Assembly: GCA_964522665.1 (NCBI GenBank)
Contig: CAZFVY010000031.1
Coordinates: 1-61,352 of the forward strand
Direction: 5' to 3'
Length of the DNA stretch: 61,352 nucleotides
From: CAZFVY01 sp964522665
GTDB lineage: Bacteria > Verrucomicrobiota > Verrucomicrobiia > Limisphaerales > CAZFVY01
The translations under genes and the position numbers were made by a program. The notes beneath the pieces were generated by a model. That model was given only the letters and a program-made list of their open reading frames with translations, had not been told where the DNA came from and did not search any database. Below, in pieces: positions 50,602 through 59,200 of this stretch (position 1 is its first letter; each line of letters opens with the position of its first letter).

Positions 50602-52064
50602 TACTTCTTGTGCGCCTTCGCCTTCGGCTTCCGCGCCGGCCAATAGGGCGGGGGCGGGAGCTTGGATTCCGGCTTGGTCCCGAGCTTGCCTTCGTTTACG
50701 AGCGAAGCCAGCACGTCCATGATCGCGCGGGTTCCAATCAGGGCGGTCTTGTCGCCGACGTCGTACTGTGGCGCCACCTCGACGACCTCCATTCCACACA
50801 ACCCTTCCCGGGCGACCAATCGCAGGAGACGCAGCACTTCCCGCGGCATAAAGCCGCCAGGTTCCGGCCAGCCGGTGCCGGGGACGAAGCCGGCGTCGAG
50901 AGAATCGACGTCAAAGCTCAGAAACACGGCTTTCGCGCCGTTGCTCCAGGCGACGTCCAGCGCGATTTCGGCGGCCTTGTCCACGCCCATCATGACAATG
51001 TCCTCAATCGTCAAGACCGTGCTGCCGCGGGAACGACCGACCTTTACGCCCGGGCGAGGCGCCTGCCAGCCGCCGATGCCGAGTTGAACGAGGTTGACCG
51101 GCGGCGCGTTCGGAATATTCGTCGCATGAAACCACGGGCAGGTGTGCATCCGCTCGTCCATGTCGGTCTCCTGGGTATCGACGTGCCGGTCGATATGAAT
51201 GATCCCAACCGGGCCGTCGATGTAGGGCGCAACGCCCCGGACGTCGGGATACCCGATCGAATGGTCGCCCCCGAGCATGATTGGAAAAACATTGTTGGAG
51301 CGCGCGTGAGCGACGGCTTTGGAGATCTGGTCAAACCCCTTTTCGATATTGGCGATGGTGAAGACGTCGCCGAGGTCGCAGATTTTGAGGGACTCACGCA
51401 GATCGACCCCCAACTCGTAATTATAAGTGCCGTAAAGCGCGGAGATGCGCCGAATCGCCTGCGGTCCGAACCTCGTGCCGCTTCGGTAGGTTGTTCCGAT
51501 ATCGAACGGCACGCCGATGACCGCCGCCTCGAACTGGGATACCTTGTTAACGTCCTCTAGGTAGTGCGCCTTGATGAAGGTGTTGATGCCGGCGAAGTGC
51601 GGCAGTTCACCGCGCGCGAAACAGGAAATCGTCCGATCCTTGATGGAGGGCGCGGCCTCGAGGCCATACGTCAAACAACGATCGACCTCTTCCTTCCAAC
51701 CCTTGGCGCCGAGTTCGGCTTCGCGGTATTTCGCCCACGCGCCCTGACGAACCGCGGGATCGAATACCTCCGGGTGGGGGTGGCCGGGTGGTGATTGCCC
51801 GGGTTGATCGTAGGAGGGATGGTCCACCGGCGCCCAGGGATAGCCGAGCGGGTGGTCGGGATGCGGATGATGCGACGAAGGCAAGTCCGGGTAGGGCTGC
51901 CCTTGCTCGGCGTGGTGATGCTTCCCGGGCGCCCATTGATGGTGTGGCGCATCGCTGTGTTCTTTGCCCTCGGAATGGGCGAGTTCGTGTTGTGCCTCGG
52001 CGGTTACGGAACGCACGCGGCGGACGATTTTACGTTTTTTCGAATGTGAGTGACCAAAGCCCAT
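50601..52064 (-). CDS. ureohydrolase, probable Ni-dependent guanidine hydrolase (GdmH-like) with His-rich N-terminal extension
   Basis: 487 residues. Ureohydrolase core from about 175: VIGVPFDIGTTYRSGTRFGP, GGDHS (H268), HIDRHVD (D292, H294, D296), and SFDVDSLD (D385, D387), all six metal ligands present. GTGWPEPGGF has Trp399 where agmatinases and arginases usually have a small residue, and DRHVDTQETDMDERMH, PWFHATN and LVQLGIGGWQ match my memory of cyanobacterial guanidine hydrolase (Sll1077/GdmH) rather than agmatinase. The first 103 residues are Pro-rich with 17 His (KHHHA; SSHHPHPDHP), and the C-terminal tail is Lys/Pro-rich. First gene of the operon; the ABC transporter and nickel transporter downstream fit guanidine import and nickel loading. 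Agmatinase or another guanidino hydrolase remains possible. Confidence 0.85.
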   Translation of the reverse strand: MGFGHSHSKKRKIVRRVRSVTAEAQHELAHSEGKEHSDAPHHQWAPGKHHHAEQGQPYPDLPSSHHPHPDHPLGYPWAPVDHPSYDQPGQSPPGHPHPEVFDPAVRQGAWAKYREAELGAKGWKEEVDRCLTYGLEAAPSIKDRTISCFARGELPHFAGINTFIKAHYLEDVNKVSQFEAAVIGVPFDIGTTYRSGTRFGPQAIRRISALYGTYNYELGVDLRESLKICDLGDVFTIANIEKGFDQISKAVAHARSNNVFPIMLGGDHSIGYPDVRGVAPYIDGPVGIIHIDRHVDTQETDMDERMHTCPWFHATNIPNAPPVNLVQLGIGGWQAPRPGVKVGRSRGSTVLTIEDIVMMGVDKAAEIALDVAWSNGAKAVFLSFDVDSLDAGFVPGTGWPEPGGFMPREVLRLLRLVAREGLCGMEVVEVAPQYDVGDKTALIGTRAIMDVLASLVNEGKLGTKPESKLPPPPYWPARKPKAKAHKK

Positions 52065-52212
52065 AATGACCGGTTTTCATTGGAAACTGGGACCTAAACT
52101 GCACAGATTACTGCCGACCCCACACGAATTGTGAAGTGGCAACTGAAGCTGGGGGATCAGCGGACGGTCGGTGGGCCGCAGCAAATCACAATCAAGGTTT
52201 GCCACTCGAAGA

Positions 52213-52259
52213 GACAACGATCATCCACTCGCTGAGCAGCCAGAGTTTGACACGTTGTC
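52213..52259 (-). other. stem-loop at the predicted transcript start of the operon
   Basis: GACAACG and CGTTGTC form a perfect 7-bp stem enclosing about 33 bases in the leader between the -24/-12-like element and the ureohydrolase start. It could be an RNA control element. I could not match it to any guanidine riboswitch class. Confidence 0.35.
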
Positions 52260-52273
52260 ATGCTCGCAGATTA

Positions 52274-52289
52274 AGCACGGGGCGTGCCA
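52274..52289 (-). promoter_or_regulatory. sigma-54-like -24/-12 promoter upstream of the ureohydrolase operon
   Basis: Minus strand reads TGGCACG-N4-GTGCT, agreeing with the consensus TGGCACG-N4-TTGCW at 11 of 12 fixed positions, with the GG and GC at the required spacing. The start of transcription would be near 52262, giving a leader of about 200 bases. The site is also a partial inverted repeat (CACG-N3-CGTG), so chance is not excluded. Nitrogen-regulated sigma-54 control would fit the operon content. Confidence 0.45.
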
Positions 52290-52848
52290 CGTAGGCGATT
52301 TCCCGGCACGCACGGCGCAAAAACGGGTTGAATCCGGCTTCGACGTCGGGCCGAAAGTGTCGTCGCCGCCTTCTTGGACAGGGGAAGGATGGATCACTTG
52401 CCGCGCAACAAAGCCGGAGCCGCCAGGGCGACCGATTTGGCGAGTCGCGGGCGGTTGGTCATCGCCTGAATCTGATTACAATTGCTCGACCTGTTCACAA
52501 ACAGCCAATTCTTGGCGAGTCTTGTCGAGATTTGCCCAGTCACCGAAGCGCGGTGCGGCGCCGACCTCGCGCAAGTCCGCCGAAGCCCCAATACGCGGCG
52601 CATTCGGCTCACCGCGAGAACCTGCGTTCACGGCACGAGACTGTCTTGAACCTGAACAACGTCGGGTGGGGACCCGTCCGAGGTCTGGCGCGATCGGCTG
52701 ACCGAACGTGTTGCTGAGCCAGCCGGGAAGGTCCTTTGCGCTTGGGGATGATGGAAGACCGTCCTACTTCGCGATCCACCCTCCGACCCATTTTGGCTCG
52801 ACACCGAGCCTCGCATTTGTAACGTCACTATCGTGTTTTTTCGACGGA
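52290..52848. other. 559-bp stretch without a recognisable gene
   Basis: Several frames stay open here on both strands, but none gives a recognisable protein or a good ribosome binding site, and they read like GC-driven open frames. No inverted repeats of an insertion sequence are seen. It separates the divergent ureohydrolase operon and FkbM gene and probably holds the FkbM promoter. Confidence 0.5.
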
Positions 52849-53709
52849 ATGAATCGACAGGATATAGCGGCATTTACGAGGCGGAATCGACGGGCGTTTG
52901 GTGCAGGACTGCGCATGCTCGAAACATCCGATCCGACCGGAAAGACCAACGTGGTCGAGGGCTTCTATTTCACTCTCCTCAACGAGATACTGGAGGCGCA
53001 CGGACAGATGCGGTTGGTCCAGATTGGCGCGCACGCCGGGAACCAGAACGATCCGCTCTTTCGGTTCATCAAAACCACCTTTCCGAAGTTTCCCGATAAG
53101 TGCAAAGCCGTGCTCGTCGAGCCGATTCCCCGGCATTTCCGCGAATTGAGGGCGACCTACGCGGATTGTCCGGGCGTGTATTTTGCCAATGTCGCGATTG
53201 CGGAGAATAACGAGCCGAAAACGATCTGGAGCCTCCGCGACGACGTCGATCCCGCCGCGCACGGCTTCCCGCCCTGGTTCACGCAATTGAGTTCATTTAA
53301 CCCCGGGAGGGTGAATCTTCTGGAAGAGATCACGCCCGAAATGCGGGATTTTCTGAAACAGAATACGATTCCGGGATTGGTCCGTTGTTCGACTTTCGAG
53401 GCGCTTCTTGAATCGTTCCGAATGGAGCAAGTTGAGCTAATCGTGATCGACGTCGAGGGCTACGAGCTGGAGATATTAAAAACTATCGACTTCGAAACAG
53501 CGCCGCCGCAATTCCTGATTTTCGAATACGCTCTCTTCGACGCCGAGACAAAGCAAGCGTGTGAAAAACTGCTTTCCGAAAATCATTACTCCCAGATGGA
53601 CATTTCCGGCGACACCGTCTGCTTCCTGGATTTTGCGGGTCCGGTAATCTTCACCCCATTGCTCGACGACCGCGGCAACGGGCGGCGCGCGGAGCGATCC
53701 GAGAGCTGA
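52849..53709 (+). CDS. FkbM family SAM-dependent methyltransferase
   Basis: 286 residues from the ATG at 52849 (the frame is open back to 52708; a later ATG at 52915 is also possible). Core: VQIGAHAGNQNDPLF (SAM motif, atypical as IGAHAG), AVLVEPIPRHFRELRA, FANVAIAENNEPKTIW, and LIVIDVEGYELEILKTI, the FkbM signature. It methylates oxygen on sugars or polyketides in known members; the target here is unknown. Flanked by unrelated genes. Confidence 0.85.
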   Translation: MNRQDIAAFTRRNRRAFGAGLRMLETSDPTGKTNVVEGFYFTLLNEILEAHGQMRLVQIGAHAGNQNDPLFRFIKTTFPKFPDKCKAVLVEPIPRHFRELRATYADCPGVYFANVAIAENNEPKTIWSLRDDVDPAAHGFPPWFTQLSSFNPGRVNLLEEITPEMRDFLKQNTIPGLVRCSTFEALLESFRMEQVELIVIDVEGYELEILKTIDFETAPPQFLIFEYALFDAETKQACEKLLSENHYSQMDISGDTVCFLDFAGPVIFTPLLDDRGNGRRAERSES

Positions 53710-53850
53710 CACCGGCTGAACCTCGGGAGTTCGGTGAGCCGCGACAGGGTTGACTTGAGCGCGGCGCGCCACGGTTCGGCGGGGCGATTCCGAAACTCGG
53801 CTTGGTCTTGGAACTTGACTTTCAAAACGATTGTTCCTACCCCGTGCCTC

Positions 53851-56154
53851 ATGGCAACCTCTCCCGGAATCCCGGCGCTTTCGCGCGTTGGTTGGAGCCG
53901 TGCTGGGTTGATTAACTCCGTGAGGGGGTGGTTGGCTCTGAGTCTCATCGTGCCGTGGGCGGCGGCCGCGCAGACCAATTTCTTTCAAGCGCCCGGGACG
54001 CGGCAGATGGCGGAACGCCTCGAGAAGATCGCCGCGGAGGTTCATCCGGAGAATAGTCTGTTCTTCTGCGCCGAACGCGTGGCGAAATACCGGCCAATGG
54101 TCATGGCCATTCAGGACGTTCCGACGCTCCTGCGCGTGCTTCCGTCCTTCGCGATGGACCTGCTCAACGCCGGCCAAACCGAGGAAGCGCTTCAAACCTT
54201 TCAACGCGTGGAGCAGCTCGCCACGAACAACGCTCCGGCGATGTGGCAGGCGAAGAAGCTCATGCTGAAGTCATGGGAAGGTTTGAGCCTGTTGCGGTTG
54301 GGTGAGCAGGAGAATTGTCTGAGCAATCACACGAGCGACTCTTGCTTGCTCCCGATTCAGGGCGCCGGAATCCACCGTATCCAACGCGGCTCGCGCGGCG
54401 CGATCAAGGTCTTCACTGAGGCGCTCGAGGAATTCCCCAATGATCTCCGCTGTCAGTGGCTCCTCAACATCGCCTACATGACCGTCGGCGAGTATCCCGA
54501 CAAGGTGCCGCCGCGATGGCTGATTCCGCCCAAGGTCTTCGCCGCGGAATATGAGCTCCCGCGGTTTCGCGACGTCGCCGGGAGCGCGGGGCTGGACATC
54601 TATGGTCAGGCGGGTGGCAGCGTCATGGAGGATTTCGACAACGACGGGCTGCTGGACATCATGACGACTTCGGTGGGGCTGCGCGATCCGATGCATTTCT
54701 TCCACAATAACGGCGATGGAACATTTACCGATCGAACCGATCAGGCCGGACTGACCGGGGAAGTGGGAGGTTTGAATTTGATCCAGGCCGACTTCAACAA
54801 CGACGGCAATATGGACGTTCTCGTGATGCGCGGCGGTTGGTTCGGAACGGAGGGGCGGCACCCGAAGTCTCTGCTACGCAATAATGGTGACGGAACGTTT
54901 TCCGACGTTACCGAAGCGGCCGGCTTGCTAAGCCCTCACCCGGGGCAGACCGCGGTCTGGTTTGATTTCAACAACGATGGCTGGATCGACCTTTTCATCG
55001 GGAGCGAGTCCACGAGCGGTGACCCAAATCCTTGTGAACTCTACCGAAACAACGGCGATGGGACGTTCACCGAATGCGCGGCCAGCGTGGGGATCGCGAA
55101 GGTCGCGTTTGTCAAAGGGGTCGTCAGCGCCGACTACAATAACGATGGGCGGCCCGATCTTTATCTCTCGTGCAAGGATCAGCCGAACGTCTTGTATCGC
55201 AACGACGGGCCGCGCGATCCTAACGGAGGCCCGATGAGCCAATGGAAGTTTACCGATGTCACGCGGGAGGCAAAAGTGGCGGACCAATCGCATACCTTCA
55301 CCACCTGGTTCTGGGACTATGACAATGACGGATGGCCAGATCTTTTCGTGGCGGGGTATAACATCAGGAACGTCGGCGAGGTGGCCGCCGACTACCTGGG
55401 ACGCGAGCATTCGGCCGAGCGGGCGCGACTGTACCACAACAATCACGACGGCACGTTCACCGACGTGACGCGCGACGCCCATCTTTTCAAGGTGATCCAC
55501 GCGATGGGCGCGAATTTTGGCGATTTGGACAACGACGGCTTTCTCGACTTCTACGCGGGCACCGGTGATCCCGACCTCGCGACGTTGATTCCGAATCGTA
55601 TGTTCCGGAATCAGGGCGGCCAGTTTTTTCAGGAAGTCACGACCTCGGGGGGCTTCGGTCATTTGCAAAAAGGGCACGGGGTTTCATTCGGTGACATCGA
55701 CAATGACGGCGACCAGGATGTCTTTGAAGTCATGGGGGGAGCGTTCGCGGGCGACAAGGCGTATAGCGTGCTTTACGAGAATCCCGGCAACGCAAATCAC
55801 TGGATCACGCTTAGGCTTGAAGGGGTAAAGTCGAACCGCGCCGCCATCGGCGCCCGCGTCAAAGTGCAGGCCAATGGACCTTTGGGGCCGCGGCAGATCT
55901 ATCGGACCGTCGGCTCGGGCGGCAGCTTCGGCTGCAATCCGATGCGACAGGAGATCGGTGTGGGGAACGCCACCGCCATCGACTTTGTCGAAGTCTTTTG
56001 GCCCGTGACGGGAAAGACGCAGGTTTTCCGAGGCCCCGAAATGAATCGATTTTATCTCGTTCGCGAAGATTCCTCGGAGCTAACGCCGCTGAAGCTGAAA
56101 ACGTTTAAGTTCTCGGCGCAGGCCGCGGAACACCATCATCACCACGAGCCGTGA
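53851..56154 (+). CDS. exported FG-GAP/VCBS repeat protein with ASPIC/UnbV domain (CRTAC1-like)
   Basis: 767 residues from ATG 53851. A signal segment (WLALSLIVPWAAAAQ, about 27-41) is followed by an alpha-helical TPR-like region (about 45-220), then at least six FG-GAP/VCBS repeats with Ca-binding loops (DFDNDGLLDI, DFNNDGNMDV, DFNNDGWIDL, DYNNDGRPDL, DYDNDGWPDL, DLDNDGFLDF, DIDNDGDQDV). The C-terminus is an ASPIC/UnbV domain (SNRAAIGARVKVQA to VEVFWPVTGKTQ). It ends in five consecutive His before Glu-Pro. Predicted Ca-binding beta-propeller at the surface; role unknown. Confidence 0.9.
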   Translation: MATSPGIPALSRVGWSRAGLINSVRGWLALSLIVPWAAAAQTNFFQAPGTRQMAERLEKIAAEVHPENSLFFCAERVAKYRPMVMAIQDVPTLLRVLPSFAMDLLNAGQTEEALQTFQRVEQLATNNAPAMWQAKKLMLKSWEGLSLLRLGEQENCLSNHTSDSCLLPIQGAGIHRIQRGSRGAIKVFTEALEEFPNDLRCQWLLNIAYMTVGEYPDKVPPRWLIPPKVFAAEYELPRFRDVAGSAGLDIYGQAGGSVMEDFDNDGLLDIMTTSVGLRDPMHFFHNNGDGTFTDRTDQAGLTGEVGGLNLIQADFNNDGNMDVLVMRGGWFGTEGRHPKSLLRNNGDGTFSDVTEAAGLLSPHPGQTAVWFDFNNDGWIDLFIGSESTSGDPNPCELYRNNGDGTFTECAASVGIAKVAFVKGVVSADYNNDGRPDLYLSCKDQPNVLYRNDGPRDPNGGPMSQWKFTDVTREAKVADQSHTFTTWFWDYDNDGWPDLFVAGYNIRNVGEVAADYLGREHSAERARLYHNNHDGTFTDVTRDAHLFKVIHAMGANFGDLDNDGFLDFYAGTGDPDLATLIPNRMFRNQGGQFFQEVTTSGGFGHLQKGHGVSFGDIDNDGDQDVFEVMGGAFAGDKAYSVLYENPGNANHWITLRLEGVKSNRAAIGARVKVQANGPLGPRQIYRTVGSGGSFGCNPMRQEIGVGNATAIDFVEVFWPVTGKTQVFRGPEMNRFYLVREDSSELTPLKLKTFKFSAQAAEHHHHHEP

Positions 56155-56263
56155 CGACGCTACCTCGCGAGTCACGGCGGCTGACGGCGTTTTTGTCCGA
56201 TCTTCTCTCGCGGGGCAAAGAACCACGCTTAAGTAAGGGATCGGTCAGGGTCGAGAGACTGGG

Positions 56264-59200
56264 GTGATCACGTCGTATTCCATCGCCTGGCGCTGGAGGT
56301 TTGCGCGAGTCGTTCAGGTTCTGGCTCTGCTGGCGGCGGCGCTCGGGTTCGCGGCGGAGCCGTCGTACCGAGCGATTCCGCTGAGCGTACCCGCGTCGGG
56401 AAAAACTGGGTTCCGTCTCTTGCCTCCGGAGGAGACCGGAATTGATTTTACCAACCGACTCGCTTTGCGGCGCGGCCTTTTAAATCAGAATCTGATGAAT
56501 GGCTCGGGCGTGGCGGCGGGCGACGTGGACGGTGACGGCCTCTGTGATCTGTTTTTCTGCGGGATGGATGTCCCGAGCAAATTGTATCGCAATAAGGGCG
56601 GACTCAAGTTCGAGGATATTACCGCTTCGGCCGGGGTGGCCTGCCCCGGACAGAATACGACTGGCGCGGTCTTTGCCGATGTCAACGGCGACGGCGCGCT
56701 CGACCTTTTGGTGTCCTCGCTGGGTGGTGGGGTTCGCTTGTTCATTAACGATGGACACGGTCATTTTACCGAAAAGACTGACGAAGCCGGCTTACGAAGC
56801 AACGCCGGAAGCACATCGATGGCGCTCGCCGATATTGACGGTGACGGCACACTCGATCTCTACGTCACGAACATTCCGCGGCGTCCGGTGCGGAACGAAC
56901 TTACCGCAAACTACGAGCTCAAGGAAATCAACGGCGAACGGCAGATCGTCTCGATCAACGGCACGCCGATCTCTGCCCCCGAACTCGCCGGGCGTTTTGA
57001 AGTCTCGCCAACTGGCGAGATCATCGAGTACGGCGAGGTGGACGATCTATTTCTTAATGATGGGAAAGGCAAGTTTACCAGGCTTTCGTTCACCGACGGA
57101 CGATTTCTCGACGAGGAAGGAAAGCCGTTGAAGAGTCCGCCCCGCGACTGGGGGCTGGCCGTCCAATTTCATGATTTGAACGGCGACGGATTGCCGGACC
57201 TTTATGTGTGCAATGATTTGTTCACGCCTGATCGGATTTGGATCAACCAGGGCGGTGGACGATTTCGGGCGCTTCCCAATCTGGCGATTCGTCACACCTC
57301 GCTCTCGTCGATGGGCGTGGACGTGGCCGACGTGAATCGTGACGGCTACTACGATTTGTTTGTGTCCGACATGCTCAGCCGCGACCGGAAGGCGCGGATG
57401 ACCCAGTTCGCGGACGTGTCGCCGCGAATGTGGGATGACGCCGTGATGGGTGAGCGTCTGCAGTTCAACCACAATTCACTCCTGGTGAACCGCGGAGATA
57501 TGACCTACGCGGAAATCTCGTTTTACAGCGGCGTTGCCGCTTCCGATTGGTCGTGGGGCGGCATCTTTCTCGACGTGGACTTGGACGGTTACGAGGACCT
57601 GCTGGTTCCCAACGGCCAGCAGCGCAATATCGCGCACGCGGATTTTGCCACGAGAATCCAGGCCGCTCGCGGCGCGCGTGGCTCGATAACGATCGCGGAA
57701 ATGTCCAGGATCGCGGAGGAATTCCCGCCGTTGAACCCACCCAAGATGGCGTTTCGGAACCAGGGCAACCTCGAGTTCGAGGAAGTGGGTGAAGCCTGGG
57801 GTTTTAACACCCGCAGCGTCTCGCAGGGCATGGCTCTGGCGGATTTGGACAACGATGGTGATCTGGACGTTGTCATGAACAATCTGGATAGCCCGGCCGG
57901 AATTTATCTCAACGTCGGTGGCGCGCCGCGCGTCGCCGTGCGTCTTCATGGCAGGGGCGCGAACACCGCCGGAATCGGCGCCGAAATCAAGGTGACCGGC
58001 GGTCCGGTGGCGCAACATCAAGAGATCATTTGCGGTGGACGCTATCTTTCGTGTGATCAGGCGATGCGGGTTTTTGCCGCGGGAACGGCGGAAAAATTGA
58101 CGATTGAGGTGCGGTGGCGTTCCGGTCAAAAGACCGAAATCTCCGGCGCGTTGCCGAACCATTTATACGAGATTGATGAACCGGTCGCAAGCGCGGAGGC
58201 GCCGCATACGGTCGCTTCGGTGGATGCGGAACCGTTTTTTCAAGACGTGAGCGAACGATTGAACCACACGCACAGTGAACTCGCGTATAACGACTTCCAG
58301 ATTCAACCTTTGCTCCCCTTCCGGTTGACCCGAACCGGTCCCGGTATCACTTGGTTTGACATCAATCACGATGGCTTGGACGACTTATTGATTCCCGGCG
58401 GAAGCGGCGGGGCGATGGCCGCATTTCTGAATCAGGGGGACGGACATTTCAGTCGGATCGACCTGCGGCAGGCGACGGCGCCGCTGACGGCGGACCAAAA
58501 CACGATCCTCGCGTGGTTTCCTCCGTCCTCCAGCGCCGTGCTAGTCGGCGGATACTCGCAATACAAACCCGGGGCTTCCAGTTCTCCGGCGGTCGCGTTT
58601 TTCGCGCGGGGCGCCGTGGCGTCGGCGATGGATAAGTTGGATGGACCCATTGGTCCGCTCGCGATGGCGGACATCTATGGAGATGGGAATCTGGACTTGT
58701 TCGTGGGGACCACCGCCAAGCTCGGCCGCTATCCCGAACCAGGCTCGGGCTACCTTTTCCGGAGCGAGCAAGGCTCGATGACGCTCGTCGAACATTGGAA
58801 GAATCTCGGGATAATCAAAGGCGCCGTTTTCGTTGACCTGGATAATGACGGGTTTCCTGAACTGGTCTTGGCGTGTGAGTTTGGCCCGATCCGCGTGTTC
58901 AGCAATCGACATGGAAAATTCACCGAGACGACGCGGGAATGGGGACTCGCGAACGAGACCGGACTCTGGCAGGGCGTCACGGTCGGGGATTTCGACGGGG
59001 ACGGCCGACTCGATATCGCGTCGTCGAATTGGGGCCTCAATACTCCGCTCACCGCCAGCCCTGAAGACCCTAAAATATTCTACTATGGGGATATCGCCGG
59101 CAACGGGACGATCGCGATCATCGAGACCATCGTGGATCACGCGACCCGCAAAGAATATCCAGCGCCCAATTTGAATTTGCTTTCCATGGCGGCGCCGTTC

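Noticed and set aside
50601..52064. Plain agmatinase (SpeB)
   Set aside because: The core carries DRHVD and GTGWPEPGGF and the neighbours are an ABC importer and nickel transporter, not polyamine genes; agmatinase stays as a lower-ranked alternative.
52065..52400. Guanidine riboswitch (classes I-III) upstream of the ureohydrolase
   Set aside because: Looked on the minus strand for ACGR-loop hairpin pairs and for the conserved segments of the other classes. None was recognisable by eye; only a generic stem-loop is present. A covariance-model search would settle it.
52171..52701. Plus-strand open frame of 176 codons in the large intergenic region
   Set aside because: No ribosome binding site, no recognisable domain, mixed composition; treated as non-coding.
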